64,000 nt of DNA from Cryptomeria japonica (Eukaryota; Streptophyta; Pinopsida; Cupressales; Cupressaceae): NCBI RefSeq assembly GCF_030272615.1, contig NC_081408.1, positions 609,837,673 through 609,901,672 on the forward strand, read 5' to 3'. Positions 11,259 to 22,300 of the stretch are shown in pieces; the first letter of the stretch is position 1; every line of letters begins with the position of its first letter. The notes under the pieces are model-generated. The model was not told the DNA's origin. It did no database searches and worked only from the letters and a program-made list of their open reading frames with translations. The position numbers and the translations under genes are program-made.

Positions 11259-12994
11259 ATTTGAACCTCCTTAGACAATTGCTATATACTCTTCATAAAA
11301 GCATATATATTACAAATTTGTCTAAATAGCACGAACACATCATTATTCAAAATTTAGCTTCATCTTAAATCAAAATGTTGAGTAAACATGAAAGGTTCCA
11401 CAACTGAGAAAACAATTACCGTTCTTAGAACTATGTTGAAATTTGCAAACCCATACTGTACGATGTGAGCAGAAGTATGCATGCTCTCATAAGGACTAGG
11501 AGCAGTATATCAATAGAATATTTACTGAAGACAAGGTAGATGGGCATACCAAGGTTATTAAGAAGTAATTGTAGAATGGTAAGTGAATGCAAAATTCAAT
11601 GATACGATCTCATATAATTGTTTGAAATCCCATGATATTGAAGAAGTATGATTTGAAAGCACGAATATTGCTTAAGAAACACATTTATGACAAAAGCCAG
11701 TCAGCTTAGTTTGATTTAAATTTTTACTAGACAACAAAGCAATAACAAAATGCTCGCTGAGTGCATGATCTAGGTTTCATTTAACAAATATCTAATTGTA
11801 ACGCACTAGAAAATAATTCTTGTAGAGTTTTCTATCAAACAATTCACATGCGTTTACTATTCTTCCACACTTTACATATAAATCTAGTAGTGTAGATGTA
11901 GTTAAAACTTCTCTCGCAGACAGCCATTATTTTAGTGCTCGATATGGAGAATGTAAAAGGCAAGGTTAGTCTTTGCCAAGAGAGTAAAGTATTTGCGGTA
12001 TATGGAATCCCTACAGAAGTTCATATGGAGTTTCAATTCATGACCAAATTAGATAGTGATAATTGAATTTTTTTTATTGGTATTTCATTAAGTGTTAAAA
12101 TGATATATGCAATTCACTCCTAAACTGTCATTCTCTATCTTTGTATTCTTTCGTAGTGGAATATACCAGATGCATTTCAAGATGCAGTGACTACTTCTAT
12201 TCCTTGCAATTACTCTCCATTAAATATATAAACATTCAATGTTCTTTGAGTATGTTATCTATAAAATGCTTTTTTTAAGTCAAAGATATATAAGGAATTA
12301 GAGGTTTAGGAATTCACTTGACCAAGAATTTGGCAGTCTATGTAGTTGTTTTTTCACTTTTAAATTATATATGCCAGCTTAAAAAATTATTGGACCACAT
12401 ACATTGACATGCAATTTTGTATTCATCAATTTACTTCACTTATCCCTCATTTTGCCCTAATTTATAATTATCAATTCCAAACCACATCACATCAACCCTT
12501 GGAAAGTGGAAACCCTAACATCAAGTGAATATAATCTCTTTCCTTATTTGGATTGAGGCTAGATCTATTAGGTTCATTCCTCTTTCCACCATTGTTTTGG
12601 TTAATTTGCGATTGCTAGTGGTTTTATTAGCTTAATTGGCCCCAATTCCAAATTACATCATTACACTATTGTCGCAGCAATATAAAAAAATGTAATGAAG
12701 GCCTTGGTTTATCTTCACAAGTTAGAATTCATCTCAAGGCTAATGATATTTTGGTAGATGATGGTGGTATATTCAAATTGACAAACATTGTATTATGTGG
12801 TGAAATAAATGGGAAACCCAACAAATAAACTTTATGGTCTCTTAGGATCATAGAGATTCCAAGGGATCACTACTATAGAGCTTTGTTGTGCTTTCTATAA
12901 CTTTTTCCTATAAAACGACAATCTCTAGCCATCATTAGAGGGTCTCAATGACCTTGTTGAGTCTCATCTTATAAGACATGTGTATATGCAAATC
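11259..12994. other. Gene-free interval between LINE and TRIM
   Basis: I see no coding exons, RNA genes or recognisable repeats apart from AT-rich runs. The sequence is consistent with unconstrained intergenic DNA. Confidence 0.5.
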
Positions 12995-13355
12995 TGTTGA
13001 TTTTCCCAGGTTTTATTGGATGTATTTTAATGTATATATCTCATTCAATCTGATACTTGCATTCTTGGAATTCTATATGTTCTCAAATTGAATAACATTA
13101 TACTATATATATTCCTTTGGAGAGGCATGTCCTTGAATGGACATGTCTCTCCTTTAATTATAATAATTTAATCAATATTATAATGTTTCATCAATCAATT
13201 ATTAATTTAGAATAATATAATAGATTAATACTGAATATTAAATTTTATATGATTAATAATAATATAATAATATAACATAATAATATATTATTATTAATCA
13301 ACATATATTATATGTATTCTAAATGATCATTCAACTGAAGCTACAAACATTAACA
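12995..13355 (-). repeat. LTR of TRIM 1 (downstream LTR on minus strand)
   Basis: This 361-bp LTR begins TGTTGATTTTCCC and ends CATTAACA on the + strand. It is highly AT-rich in its second half, with many 'aataatata' runs. It matches 15334-15694 almost throughout. Confidence 0.93.
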
Positions 13356-13368
13356 CTCCCTCTTAGCT
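13356..13368 (-). promoter_or_regulatory. Polypurine tract of TRIM 1
   Basis: On the minus strand the sequence AGCTAAGAGGGAG directly precedes the LTR, the expected position of a plus-strand primer. The same 'aacactccctcttagctagg' wording recurs at about 13450-13470, so the tract may have been duplicated. Confidence 0.75.
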
Positions 13369-13676
13369 AGGGAGGATGATCAGACAGAATGTGTAGTGAT
13401 CTCCCATGTCAACACTTATGGCCCTCACCATAGCTACACAAAACATAATTAACACTCCCTCTTAGCTAGGAAAGATAAAATCAATGCAAATGCATCAAGT
13501 CTAGATTAATTATGGAATAGAGAAAATATTATCTCACTATGATATTAGGAAGTATGGTATAAACAAGAATATCAAGGCACGTGATATTCACCATAACTCA
13601 AAAATATCATCTCATGATATTGGGAGTATTTGCATCAACCATATGATGCTCATCACAAGGGACCATAGTCTCAAGG

Positions 13677-14249
13677 TGTGAATTTGCCTCCGTCGACATT
13701 TCTATTCACAAGCTCTTGCGTGGATTGCCTCCGTCGGCAATTCTATCCATAAGCTCTTGTGTGGATTTCCTCAGTCAACAATTCTATCCATGAGCTCTCA
13801 TGTGGATTACCTCAGTCGGCGATTCTATCCACAAGCTCTTACATGGATTGCCTTAGTCGGCAATTCTATCCATGAGCTCTCACGTGGATTGCCTCAGTCA
13901 GCGATTCTATCCACAAGCTCTTATGTGGATTGCCTCAGTCGGCGATTCTATCCATGAGTTCTCATGTGGATTGCCTCAGTTGGTGATTCTATCCATGAGC
14001 TCTCACGTGGATTGCCTCAGTCGGCGATTCTATCCATGAGCTCTCACGTGGATTGCCTCAGTCGGCGATTCTATCCATGAGCTCTCACGTGGATTGCCTC
14101 AGTCGACGATTCTATCCATAATCTCTTAAGTGGATTGCCTCAGTCGATGATTCTATCCATGAGCTCTTACGTGGATTGCCTCAGTTGGCGATTCTATCCA
14201 CGAGCTCTCATGTGGATTGCCTCTGTCGGCGATTCTATCCACAAGCTCA
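13677..14249. repeat. 41-bp minisatellite inside TRIM 1
   Basis: About fourteen head-to-tail units of the form 'tggattgcctcagtcggcga' + 'ttctatccatgagctctcac' + 'g' occupy this stretch. The central copies (about 13960-14100) are nearly identical and the edge copies diverge, as expected for expansion by unequal exchange. The period of 41 is not divisible by three, so the apparent ORFs crossing it change frame from unit to unit and are not meaningful proteins. Confidence 0.93.
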
Positions 14250-15321
14250 AATTATTGTAAGATCATCACCTTCCAATAACCTCAAAAAATACAAGTGGAT
14301 TCAATCATTTGGAAGTCGTCACTTCCTTATGATTTACACAGGGACCATAAGGCATTAAATGATTTCATTAGTATAATAATCAATTGAATCAAGTTTTACC
14401 TTATAAGTGTTTCACCTTCAATAGTGAAAATCCCTCTCAATCACTATGATCGAAATTGTCACAAGTTGATTGAACCATCTGCTCCCTCTGAAGCTCAAGT
14501 TCTTGTATCAACCTCTTGTCCTCTTTTGAAATGTCAGACTCCCTCTGCATCTGGTCTCAATCATCAATTCGTTTATAAGCATCAATTTATTTCTCCCTTT
14601 AATTCAATTTTATTGTGCTTTCGTCCTGAAGGTATGTCAAAGAGAGATTACAAATAGCTCATAAACTAAATTATCTCGAACAGAAATACCAATGATAGAA
14701 GCGTACAAGATTTTACTAGCCAATATTATAGCATAAATTACAAACTCAATAATTCATGTGCCTTAATAAAACATGGAATACTTATCTTAAGTTTAAAACA
14801 TTTCCTTTCATAAGGTGAGCCCATATAAGATATATCACGCATGAATCATCTCTCATCATAATTCCCTTTGAATGATGTAGAACATTTTCATAATTTTGAT
14901 CAACACTTTCATTATGATCTGCTACACATAGTCGTTAATTACTTTTGCAATTTACCAAATTTATACAATCTCTTCGGTGAGATGTTATAAAATCTAATTA
15001 CAAACATTTCCTCCACGTTATAGCCAGATCCAACGGTTAAAACAAAAGTTATGACATTTTTCCCAAAACTGCTAACCCTAGGTAGGGTTTCAAGTGACCT
15101 GCACCAAAATTCGTCATATCTTGCACAAAACTGAGTCAAATTTGATGAGATAAACATATTTGAAAACTAGAAACACAGATCTTTCCATCCATATATTATA
15201 GTCCTCATTTGAGGCCAACCAAGGGCCATACAATGGCATATTTCAAACTAAAAATTCTAAAAAAAAAACAGAATTCTCCAACCCTGATCTCCAACCTCCA
15301 AATTAAACTTCACAGGCCTGA

Positions 15322-15333
15322 GCTCTGATACCA
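15322..15333 (-). promoter_or_regulatory. Primer-binding site (tRNA-iMet) of TRIM 1
   Basis: The + strand GCTCTGATACCA is the reverse complement of TGGTATCAGAGC, the standard plant initiator-methionine primer-binding site. It directly abuts the LTR at 15334. Confidence 0.93.
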
Positions 15334-15694
15334 TGTTGATTTTCTCAGGTTTTATTGGATGTATTTTAATATATATATCTGATTCAATCTGATACTTGCA
15401 TTTTTGGAATTCTATATGTTCTCAAATTGAATAACATTATACTATATATATTCTTTTGGAGAGGCATGTCCTTGAACGGACATGTCTCTCCTTTAATTAT
15501 GATAATTTAATCAATATTATAATGTTTCATCAATCAATTATTAATTTAGAATAATATAACAGATTAATATTGAATATTAAATTTTATATGATTAATAATA
15601 ATATAATAATATAACATAATAATATATTATTATTAATCAACATATATTATATGTATTCTAAATGATCATTCGACTGAAGCTACAAACATTAACA
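15334..15694 (-). repeat. LTR of TRIM 1 (upstream LTR on minus strand)
   Basis: This is the 361-bp partner of 12995-13355. It is adjacent to the primer-binding site, so it is the 5' LTR in element orientation. Confidence 0.93.
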
Positions 15695-16315
15695 AAATCA
15701 ACATTATTCTTGACAAGTCAACATTTTAATTAAACCAACCTTGATCCTTGAATTAAAATAAAGAAAGGTTAAACCTAATGTTTCTTTATGAAGTGCTTGA
15801 TACATGCTAGTAATTTGATATTATTTTATTAGGATAAAGATGTTTGTCAATATTACCATGTTTTGTTTCATTGTACTTTGTTATTGGACTTGATCAACCA
15901 ATAACCATGTACATGTGCTTTCTTTTAAATTAAAAGAGGATAGTCGTGTAGTCTGAAATGCATGAATATCATTTTGGAATGTATGTTGAGTATATTATAC
16001 TTTCATAAATTATGACTAACAATTTATGTAGGACATGCATGGTAAGTGTTGTTTGATCACATTATATATTTCTCAAGACATCTATGAAAATCTTATCATA
16101 GTTTTCATTGAAACAATGATTATTGTTCACTTGTTAAAGATGAAAAGAAAATAGATGACGTAAAATAGAAATGGAAATATAATATATGCAAATATTCAAT
16201 GTCAGTAATTTCATTTATAGATGCATCTTGCTATTGAGGACAACAACTAAATTACAAGGGGAGAAATGTTATGAGACTTGTTCCCTGATTAAAGGAGATT
16301 ATTTTTGTAGACACC

Positions 16316-17038
16316 TAAAATGGTCCTGTCTAATTAAATAAGCCTAATTCTTCTATTAATTGAATAAATATGTATTTATTTAATTAATTCATTTATCCTC
16401 TTCTAGTCTTTTTCCTCATTTAAATAAATACCTTTATTTATTTAAATTGTCCTTTTCCTAAATTAAATAAATACTTTTATTTATTTAATTGATCCCACTT
16501 TAATTAATTCATTAGCCTTTTCTACCTATGACACATGTCATTCGTCTCTTAATTCCTACACTACCTACCCTCTCATTATCTGTTATTTCTTTTACCTACC
16601 CTCTAATCCTAGCTGACCATCTATCTTTTACACCTCTTAATCTTATCCCTCCATTTCTTATAGTGTCTTCTATATAAAAGGATACTCTCCTTCATTATCA
16701 ACCCTAAGCTCTCCTAGCATTCTAATCAATCTTATGCAATCAAGCATTTTTGTGATCAAACTATCAACCACATTTTATTCTTTGTTGAGCTCTTGTGCAT
16801 GCATAAAATTTGAGAGCAAATATATCAAGCAAGACCAATGGAGATAGGAAGAATGGAGATTCAAACCCTAGTGGACATATGATGGTATAATCTTTGTGAT
16901 TTTGTTGATTTTCATTGTTTTAGGTAATCTTCATATGTTATGGTGGATCTCTGTTGTTGTTAGGCTAGGGTTTTTGTGGTTGAATTCATTTAGTCTTTTA
17001 ATATTGTTGTTTCCATTATCCACTTTTCACCATACACA
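16316..17038 (+). mobile_element. Solo LTR with TSD ATTTT
   Basis: The segment starts TGTAGACACC and ends CATACACA. It is flanked by ATTTT at 16311-16315 and ATTTT at 17039-17043, an exact 5-bp TSD. Near the start are several palindromic 'aaataaatNctttatttattt' blocks. A TATA box lies at 16671, followed by an initiator-like region. No internal retrotransposon domains adjoin it, so it is what remains after LTR-LTR recombination. The LTR start at 63726 has similar AT-rich palindromic organisation. Confidence 0.88.
16671..16678 (+). promoter_or_regulatory. TATA box within solo LTR
   Basis: TATATAAA at 16671-16678 sits in the middle of the solo LTR, the usual place for the Pol II promoter at the U3/R boundary. 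Confidence 0.6.
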
Positions 17039-17043
17039 ATTTT

Positions 17044-17845
17044 TATAGTTAAATAAATACTACACTTTCACAAGATGATTAAAAGGTAAAATTATTGGAA
17101 AATGGCGTGTGACAGTTGGAACCACCCTTTGATATTTATATAAAATTGTGAAAAACTAATTATGAAAGGAGAGGGAGAAAAAGAGACAAGAACTAGGAAT
17201 AATTAAAGAAAGCACAAAACAGGGAATAACTTTTGTGGTTGGGCATTGGGCATTAGACAAGGGGCACACAACGTGTGTCCAACTTGGGATACAACGTACA
17301 CCCGAGAGTGTCCTGGCTAGGGCTATGTTTATTTCATGCGATGAAGGCATACAGGGTTCTATAGGAATTGTGTCCTCCTAGAATGCTTCCTTGCCTAGAA
17401 AGCTTCGTCCTATAATTGATCCTCTGTGTGCCGAAAAGAAGCCCTCTCCATGATTTACAAACATGTATTAATCAATTTTATTTGCAATCATTGCTCTAAA
17501 TGTTTCATTGTGTAGATTATTATTATCAATGTTCTCTTGTTCAATTATTAGTGCATATTAATGTTTATAAGAGTTCATTTGTTATTATATTTATTGTATA
17601 AATGTTATATTGCTATTGTTTTAAATCTTTAATTTAATTTGTGAGCAATTCATTTATTATTATGTTAAATAATTTACTTTTGAAAATGCATTAAATATTG
17701 CATACAAACCTTATAATAAATGATAAAATAATTACCTTACTTCTAAAATTAGTTATTTATATGAAAATGTTAACTACAACACTTGGTGAAGGGTACAATT
17801 TTCCTTGCAAAGCCAAACACAATAGAGAAATAAACAAAAAAAAGG
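17044..17845. other. Gene-free interval
   Basis: I recognise no gene or transposon ends here. The ORFs present are short, unsupported and without domains. Confidence 0.45.
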
Positions 17846-18660
17846 CAAGAAAGAAACACTTGCTTTCTATTACCCCAATGGAATGAGAACTACAACATTC
17901 AAAAAAATTACATACTACAATCATTACAAAGAAAATCAACTCTTGCATTTTAGTAGTCATGGTATTGTTGTTTTTGGCAAGATCATGGTAAATCTTTTCT
18001 CTTGTGTCTGCCTCATCTTTTGATGTCTTCACCTTAGAATCCCTTTATGGTGCTTTAAATTCACAAACACTAACCTTTCCGCTAACCCTACTAGATTTGT
18101 TGGTTGAACCTTAGGCAAAAAAGAGTTCCAATGCCACGCCATGTTTCCCATCTACACATTAGAGTATAAATCTACAATGGAGTTCCAATGCCCCACCATG
18201 TTTGCCATCAGAACATTAGGGTATAAATCTACAAGCCCCATTGTTGGGTATAAATCTGCAAGGGTATAAATTTACAAGCCCCATCATTTTTTTGAAGATT
18301 GTTATTCCAAGAGGTACAAAATTCTCTTTTGTATTTTTGAATTTTTATTTTCTAAATAAAATATGTATCTTTCAAAATCGTTTGAAACTTTTAGTGAAAT
18401 ATGTATTTTTGATGGTTAACGATGTTTTGTATGTGTCATTTTCCATTTTATTTTGATTTGAACTTTTTGATGATTAACGATGTTTTGTATGTATCATTTT
18501 CCATTTTATTTTGATTTTAAATTTTTTTCAGGTATTATTTGTATGAAAAAATGCAAGAAAGAAACGCTTGCTTTCTATTATGGAATGAGAACTACAACAT
18601 TCAAAGAAGTTCCAATGCCACGTCATGTTTTGTATGTATCATTTCCATTTTATTTTTATT
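17846..18660. repeat. Complex of local direct repeats
   Basis: Three repeat families interleave. A block starting 'caagaaagaaacacttgctt' (about 17846-17903) recurs at about 18552-18609. 'gagttccaatgccacgccat' units with 'gtataaatctacaa' repeat at about 58 bp (18124-18240) and reappear near 18605. 'taacgatgttttgtatgtgt' units repeat at about 58 bp (18410-18526). All lie just upstream of the aminoacylase gene. Confidence 0.75.
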
Positions 18661-19181
18661 TTAAATATTTTTTAAGGTATCATTTGTATGACTGCATAGC
18701 CACTTGGAAAAAATTGGAAGAATGTCTTTTGTAGGGCCATTTATACTACCACATAACCACTTCGATTAAAATTTCAAAGAGAAGCGACAAAAATACAAGT
18801 GGAAGAATGTGGGACAAATGTGTCCCTATGAAGCACGGACTACCTAGAGCCCACGGAGCAGAAAGAAGCTTTCCTACACTGAAACACCGCTTAATCCTCA
18901 GGTCCTGTCTCAACAGCGACCCTGAAGCTGCTGCTATACCGACACAGGGCACCAATCCCGCAACTACAGGTCCGCCCGCATCCACAATCTCCTCACGCAC
19001 AATTTGAATGCCGACTACCACTCGGGTTCACATTCTGTAGTGGAATGATCGCAAGCTCCATCCATGTCTGAGAGTGGTCTGGAGATCGAATCAAGGCACG
19101 AAAAAAAACCTCTGCTCTGCTTCATGGAACCCCAAATCTCTCGTGGAACCCCAAACATAACCTGATAATAATTCCAATATC

Positions 19182-19188
19182 TATATAT
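19182..19188 (+). promoter_or_regulatory. Candidate TATA box of the aminoacylase gene
   Basis: TATATAT within 'atctatatatcatccg' lies about 140 bases upstream of the ATG at 19323. The intervening sequence includes a pyrimidine-rich stretch ('cttctttctttctgctctt') suitable for a 5' UTR. The start site is inferred, not demonstrated. Confidence 0.45.
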
Positions 19189-19322
19189 CATCCGAAATGA
19201 TAATTCTCGAATTGCCCCCAACGTCTTCTTTCTTTCTGCTCTTAATTCCAACAGTTTATTCCTTGTAAATTCCGTACAAAAAAACTTGACGGTTTAGAAC
19301 CTTAAAACTTGCACTCCCCAAA

Positions 19323-22300
19323 ATGGCAGACAAAAACAACTTCAAGACGCTAATCTCCACGCTAACTATTGTTCTTCTAGCCTTCTCATATGCAGCTAAG
19401 TCAGAATCACAACACTCGCAGTTAATCCACAGATTCCAACAATATCTGCAAATAAACACGGCACAGCCCACTCCCAACTACATGCCAGCAGTAGATTTTA
19501 TACTTTTGCAAGCTAAATCCATTGGCCTAGATGTCCAAGTACTTGAATATGTCAAATCAAAACCAGTCATTCTCCTCACTTGGCAAGGAAAAGCAAAGTC
19601 CCTGCCCTCTATACTTCTCAACTCCCACACAGATGTTGTTCCTGCAGAGAAAGAGAAGTGGGTCCATGAACCCTTCTCAGCTCACAAGGATTCAAATGGT
19701 GATATCTATGCCAGGGGCTCACAAGACATGAAGTGTGTGGGGTTGCAATATCTTGAGGCCCTCAGAAATCTAAAAGATAAAGGCTTTGTTCCTCTTAGGA
19801 CTATTCATGTTTCATTTGTCCCTGACGAAGAGATTCTGGGCCGTGATGGTGCACAAATGTTTGTGGGTTCCAAGGATTTTGATAGTTTGAATGTTGGAGT
19901 TGTTTTGGATGAAGGGCTTGCCTCTCCTGATGAGAATTATAGAGTCTTCTATGGGGAGAGGAGCGCTCCCTGGTGGCTGGTCGTAAAGGCAGTGGGAGCA
20001 CCTGGTCATGGCTCAAAGTTGTATGATAACAGTGCAATGGAGAACTTGTTGAAGAGTGTGGAGATTATAATGAGGTTTAGAGCTGCCCAGTTTGATCTTG
20101 TCAAGGCAGGATTGGCTTGTGAGGAGGAGGTGATTTCTGTCAATCCGGTTTTCCTGAAAGCAGGGACTCCAACTCCCACGGTATGTTTATTGAATTTAAT
20201 TTTTAGGTGTTTTTTTCTTAACGGGTGATATTATTTATTATAACTTGTTATGATTGGCTGGTTAGAATTGGCAGAGGGAGGAGTCTTTTCTTCCCATCTT
20301 AATTGTTGTTTTTAATTATTACTAATTTAAGGCAATAGAATCGTTCGACTATTGAATTGGAAACCCATACCTCACAAGTATACTTTTAATTTCTCTCTAT
20401 ATAAAGTACAGAGATCACCGAATAGGTTTCTTGTGGGAAATTGTAGAGATTTTTTTTTGGTGTGTGTATGTGTGGGGGAGTTGAGAGAAGAGGGGTGCGG
20501 AGGGGAGGGGGTGGTCTGCTGAGTCTCAAGGTTCAAAATATGACACATGCTTATCAGGGAAGCCCTGAGTTCAGATTGTGATGCGAAGAAGTTCCCCAAC
20601 AGGGAATAAACACTTGTTGCTCAAGGTGAGACCATTCTTGTGTTCTTAGTATTACATCTAATCACAGGATTGAACCTTATCCCTGCAAATGATAATGGCA
20701 TTGTTATATGGGAAAAGAAGTCCTAGACTAATTAATATATTAACTTAGATCAATCCTTCTCCTATACAACATTTAGAACACAAGTCACCACAGACTTAAG
20801 GCTTGGCTATTGTCTCCAAGGAAGAGCCAAGCTGTTTGGTGGAACTCTGTTCCTTTGTTGCAAATATGAAAGTTTGATAAATTTGTTGATTAAATTAAGT
20901 AATATGTAGCCCTAATTGATTAATTGAGTACATATGCCAAATACTATTGCAATTTATAGAGAACAAAAGCATAACAGAAAAGGGCAGATATGAGAGAACC
21001 TGTCATTGAAAGTGGAGGCGAAAAGGGTAGATGACAGTGTGGGGTGCTAGTGTCACTAGCATTTGTACGGTCTAAATTCATGTCCAATAATCTGTCATAG
21101 TCCACTCTATATTCCTGTAGCTCTTCATTGTCAAAAAAAATTCAGATTCGGATCTGCACACACGAAAAGAGGAAAAAATGGTTGTGTTGTACAGGGGCTT
21201 GTCTTAGTCAAACCCCGTCAGCAATGATGATGATAAAGAATTTATAGAGAACAAAAGCATAACAGAAAAGGGCAGATATGAGAGAACCTGTCATTGAAAG
21301 TGGAGGCGAAAAGGGTAGATGACAGTGTGGGTGCTAGTCTCACTAGCATTTGTACGGTCTAAATTCATGTCCAATAATCTGTCATAGTCCACTCTATATT
21401 CCTGTAGCTCTTCATTGTCAAAAAAATTCAGATTCGGATCTGCACACATGAAAAGAGGAAAAAATGGTTGTGTTGTATAGGGGCTTGTCTTAGTCAAACC
21501 CTGTCAGCAATGATGATGATAAAGAGTGTGCTATCGGGGGAGTAGAGGCAAAACAAACAACGAAGACTGCAATAAGCAAATACCATGAAATAATATTACC
21601 ATGAGTGTAAAACCTTGTTTGAATGATGTCAAAACATGAATCATCCACAAGGAGTTGATAGAGATAGAAGATTCCTCCAATACCTATAAGGGTTAGCGTG
21701 TACATCAAATAGAGAACTTGTAGAGAGAGAGAGAGAAACCAAGAGAGCTTATTCACAGAGAGAACATTCACATATTCTTATGTCTATTCTTTTTTTTTTC
21801 GTGAGAGGAAGAGTTGTTTATATATGCTTCTAGTTCTAAACATCAATCGAAGACCTTTCTGAGCCAAGCCAACAAGGCACAATGTGCAAGACACCCAAGG
21901 CCGACCTTAGATTTAAGACCTTTGTGAAATTCACCTACAGGACACTAGTGCCCCGTGCTAGGGCGCTAGTGTCCTGACATTTTTTAAGCATAGTTTATCA
22001 ATCAGGCCTTGAAACGGTCATATTACGAATAGGATAAACCATGCATCTGAAACGAAGAACCAAACCTAGTGTGCAATTGTAAGTGGCGATAATTTATGAC
22101 AGAACAGGCATAATAAGTCTCCTCTTTGCACTTATAACAAAAGGATTTGGCCTACCCAATTGAGTGTTTAAAATGACCTTGGTGGCCAGCAAGTTTCTTA
22201 AGAGATCGGAGCCTAATTTTTTCAGAAACCCTCACAATTGTAGTCTAGATATATGGAGTAAAACAAGAGCATTACTTATACGTGAGTTTCAAGGAATCAT

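Larger units (their letters stand above)
12995..15694 (-). mobile_element. TRIM-like non-autonomous LTR element, TSD AAATC
   Basis: Two 361-bp LTRs (12995-13355, 15334-15694) start TGTTGAT and end ATTAACA. The flanks are AAATC at 12990-12994 and AAATC at 15695-15699, an exact 5-bp TSD. The minus-strand primer-binding site TGGTATCAGAGC abuts the 15334 LTR and a purine tract abuts the 13355 LTR, fixing the orientation. I count about ten mismatches between the LTRs (near 3%), so the insertion is fairly young. The 1.98-kb interior holds a 41-bp tandem array and no recognisable gag or pol domain, so it must have been moved by another element's proteins. Confidence 0.93.

Noticed and set aside
13757-13957. 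Open frame through the 41-bp repeats as a repetitive protein
   Set aside because: The period is not a multiple of three, all frames stay open by chance over short spans, and the element is oriented on the minus strand.
13677-14249. Repeated units resembling a CRISPR array
   Set aside because: Units are contiguous with a 41-bp period and no unique spacers, inside an LTR element of a plant genome; this is a minisatellite.
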